From contig JAFLCF010000233.1 of the NCBI GenBank assembly GCA_017303735.1, positions 1-6,295 of the forward strand: a stretch of DNA of 6,295 nt, in the 5' to 3' direction. The notes under the pieces were generated by a model that was not told the DNA's origin, searched no databases, and worked only from the letters and a program-made list of their open reading frames with translations. Below are positions 5,390 to 6,295 of this stretch, piece after piece. Both the position numbers and the translations under genes were made by a program. This stretch comes from Anaerolineae bacterium (GTDB lineage: Bacteria; Chloroflexota; Anaerolineae; Anaerolineales; Villigracilaceae). The stretch's first letter is position 1; each line of letters opens with the position of its first letter.

Positions 5390-6295
5390 TAAATCGCCCA
5401 ATCTTTTTTACGTACATACATTTCTTTGGCGATCTCACCGGCAAGGCGGGCATTGTTCAACAACAAAGCCAGATTTGCCTTGAGAGACTTGCCTTTGGTT
5501 AACTCGCTGATGCGACCCAGTAGGAAGGGAGTCAGCGCCTGCCCGTGGATGCCCTGTTCCACAGCCTCAGCGGATGCTTTGGCGATCATCGGCTCCATCT
5601 TGGACGCGGGAATGGAATCAGTTTCTGGAACCGGGTTCGTCACCAGAACCGCACTGCGCAAGCCGAGGCTCCAGTGGGCTTTGGCGAACTCGGCGATCTC
5701 TTTTGGAGAGTCTAACCGGGCACTGACATTGAGTCCGCTTTCGCGGGAGTAGAAGGCGGGGAATTCATCGGTCTGGTAGCCGACGACAGGGATGCCCATG
5801 GTTTCCATGTATTCAAGAGTGGCAGGCAGGTCCAAGATCGCTTTTGCCCCGGCGCAGACGACGATCATGGGAGTTTCAGCCAGTGCTTTCAAGTCGGTGG
5901 AAATATCGAAAGCAGATTCTTTGTGGACGCCGCCAATGCCACCGGTGGCGAAGACTTTGATTCCGCTCATATGCGCGGCGAGCATCGTCCCTGCGACGGT
6001 GGTGCCGCCGTTGACTTTCTTCACGATGGCGGTGGCAAAGTCGCGGTGACTCACTTTGAGCGTGGATTCACTTTCAGAAAGCCGAACCAGTTCCTCGTCT
6101 GAGAGACCGAGGCGGATCTTTCCGTCCAGCAAGGCAATGGTGGCAGGAACGGCTCCAGCGTCGCGCACGTTCTTTTCCATATCGCGGGCGAGGCTGAGGT
6201 TTTGCGGATGTGGAAGCCCATGCGTAATGACAGTCGATTCGAGGGCGACGACGGGCGCGCCGATATTGAGCGCGCGTGTAACTTCAACGGAGAGG
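5389..6295 (-). CDS. psuG: Pseudouridine-5'-phosphate glycosidase, 5' end beyond the window
   Basis: This enzyme (EC 4.2.1.70) cleaves the C-C glycosidic bond of pseudouridine 5'-phosphate, reversibly giving uracil and ribose 5-phosphate, in pseudouridine salvage. The frame stays open to the right edge, giving 301 residues without a start; by comparison with the E. coli enzyme (about 312 residues) only a few to some 20 residues are missing. The N-terminal block VVALESTVITHGLPHPQN (visible residues 15-32) carries the conserved Glu19 (E. coli Glu31). STLKVSHRD holds Lys80 (Lys93), FDISTDL holds Asp134 (Asp149) and VVCAGAKAILDL holds Lys151 (Lys166, the Schiff-base lysine). LLLNNARLAGEIAKE near the C terminus supplies the conserved Asn. 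All key residues appear intact. The ATG at 6180 is internal, since it would remove the ALEST block. The usual partner kinase PsuK is not in the window; it could lie upstream past 6295. Confidence 0.96.
   Translation of the reverse strand, partial: LSVEVTRALNIGAPVVALESTVITHGLPHPQNLSLARDMEKNVRDAGAVPATIALLDGKIRLGLSDEELVRLSESESTLKVSHRDFATAIVKKVNGGTTVAGTMLAAHMSGIKVFATGGIGGVHKESAFDISTDLKALAETPMIVVCAGAKAILDLPATLEYMETMGIPVVGYQTDEFPAFYSRESGLNVSARLDSPKEIAEFAKAHWSLGLRSAVLVTNPVPETDSIPASKMEPMIAKASAEAVEQGIHGQALTPFLLGRISELTKGKSLKANLALLLNNARLAGEIAKEMYVRKKDWAI

Noticed and set aside
5389..6180. psuG starting at the ATG at 6180 (263 residues)
   Set aside because: The frame continues upstream and encodes the conserved ALEST block with the catalytic Glu, so the gene starts beyond the right edge.
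1..6295. A defence, mobile or CRISPR-type system
   Set aside because: Every sizeable frame is accounted for by metabolic or envelope genes; there are no spaced direct repeats, integrase, transposase, toxin-antitoxin pair or tRNA-linked attachment site that I can see.

Overview
The window looks like chromosomal DNA from a bacterium, probably a Chloroflexota member of the Anaerolineae. This is inferred from the gene mix rather than from any marker RNA: a bacterial isopentenyl phosphate kinase, a long eukaryotic-type formate-tetrahydrofolate ligase, Thr/Pro-rich surface proteins, and short heptamer repeats between genes. I see no rRNA, tRNA, transposase, phage gene or CRISPR array. Genes are closely packed and no gene-free stretch exceeds about 110 bases.

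Layout. (1) Bases 1-293, minus strand: the N-terminal third or less of an amidase-signature enzyme, running off the left edge. (2) Bases 405-3287, minus strand: isopentenyl phosphate kinase, then after 81 bases formate-tetrahydrofolate ligase (fhs), closed by a strong intrinsic terminator at 346-379. (3) Bases 3288-3356: a short divergent promoter region. (4) Bases 3357-5289, plus strand: a two-helix membrane protein with a Thr/Pro-rich stalk, a hotdog-fold thioesterase and a small lipoprotein, separated by 49 and 39 bases. (5) Bases 5290-5388: a convergent intergenic region holding a long hairpin and heptamer repeats. (6) Bases 5389-6295, minus strand: pseudouridine-5'-phosphate glycosidase (psuG), whose 5' end runs off the right edge.

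How the genes fit together. These are mostly housekeeping or metabolic genes from unrelated pathways: isoprenoid precursor phosphorylation (ipk), one-carbon activation (fhs), pseudouridine salvage (psuG), acyl-thioester hydrolysis and amide hydrolysis. The two envelope proteins have no function I recognise. No obvious multi-gene defence, mobile or biosynthetic system is present.

Points worth a second look: the histone-H1-like lysine-rich tail and eukaryotic-type core of Fhs; the bacterial isopentenyl phosphate kinase; TATAAT boxes placed only 7-8 bases before start codons that lack Shine-Dalgarno sequences, which suggests leaderless mRNAs; degenerate 7-base tandem repeats in two intergenic gaps; and a long hairpin whose arms each contain the palindrome CCACGTGG.
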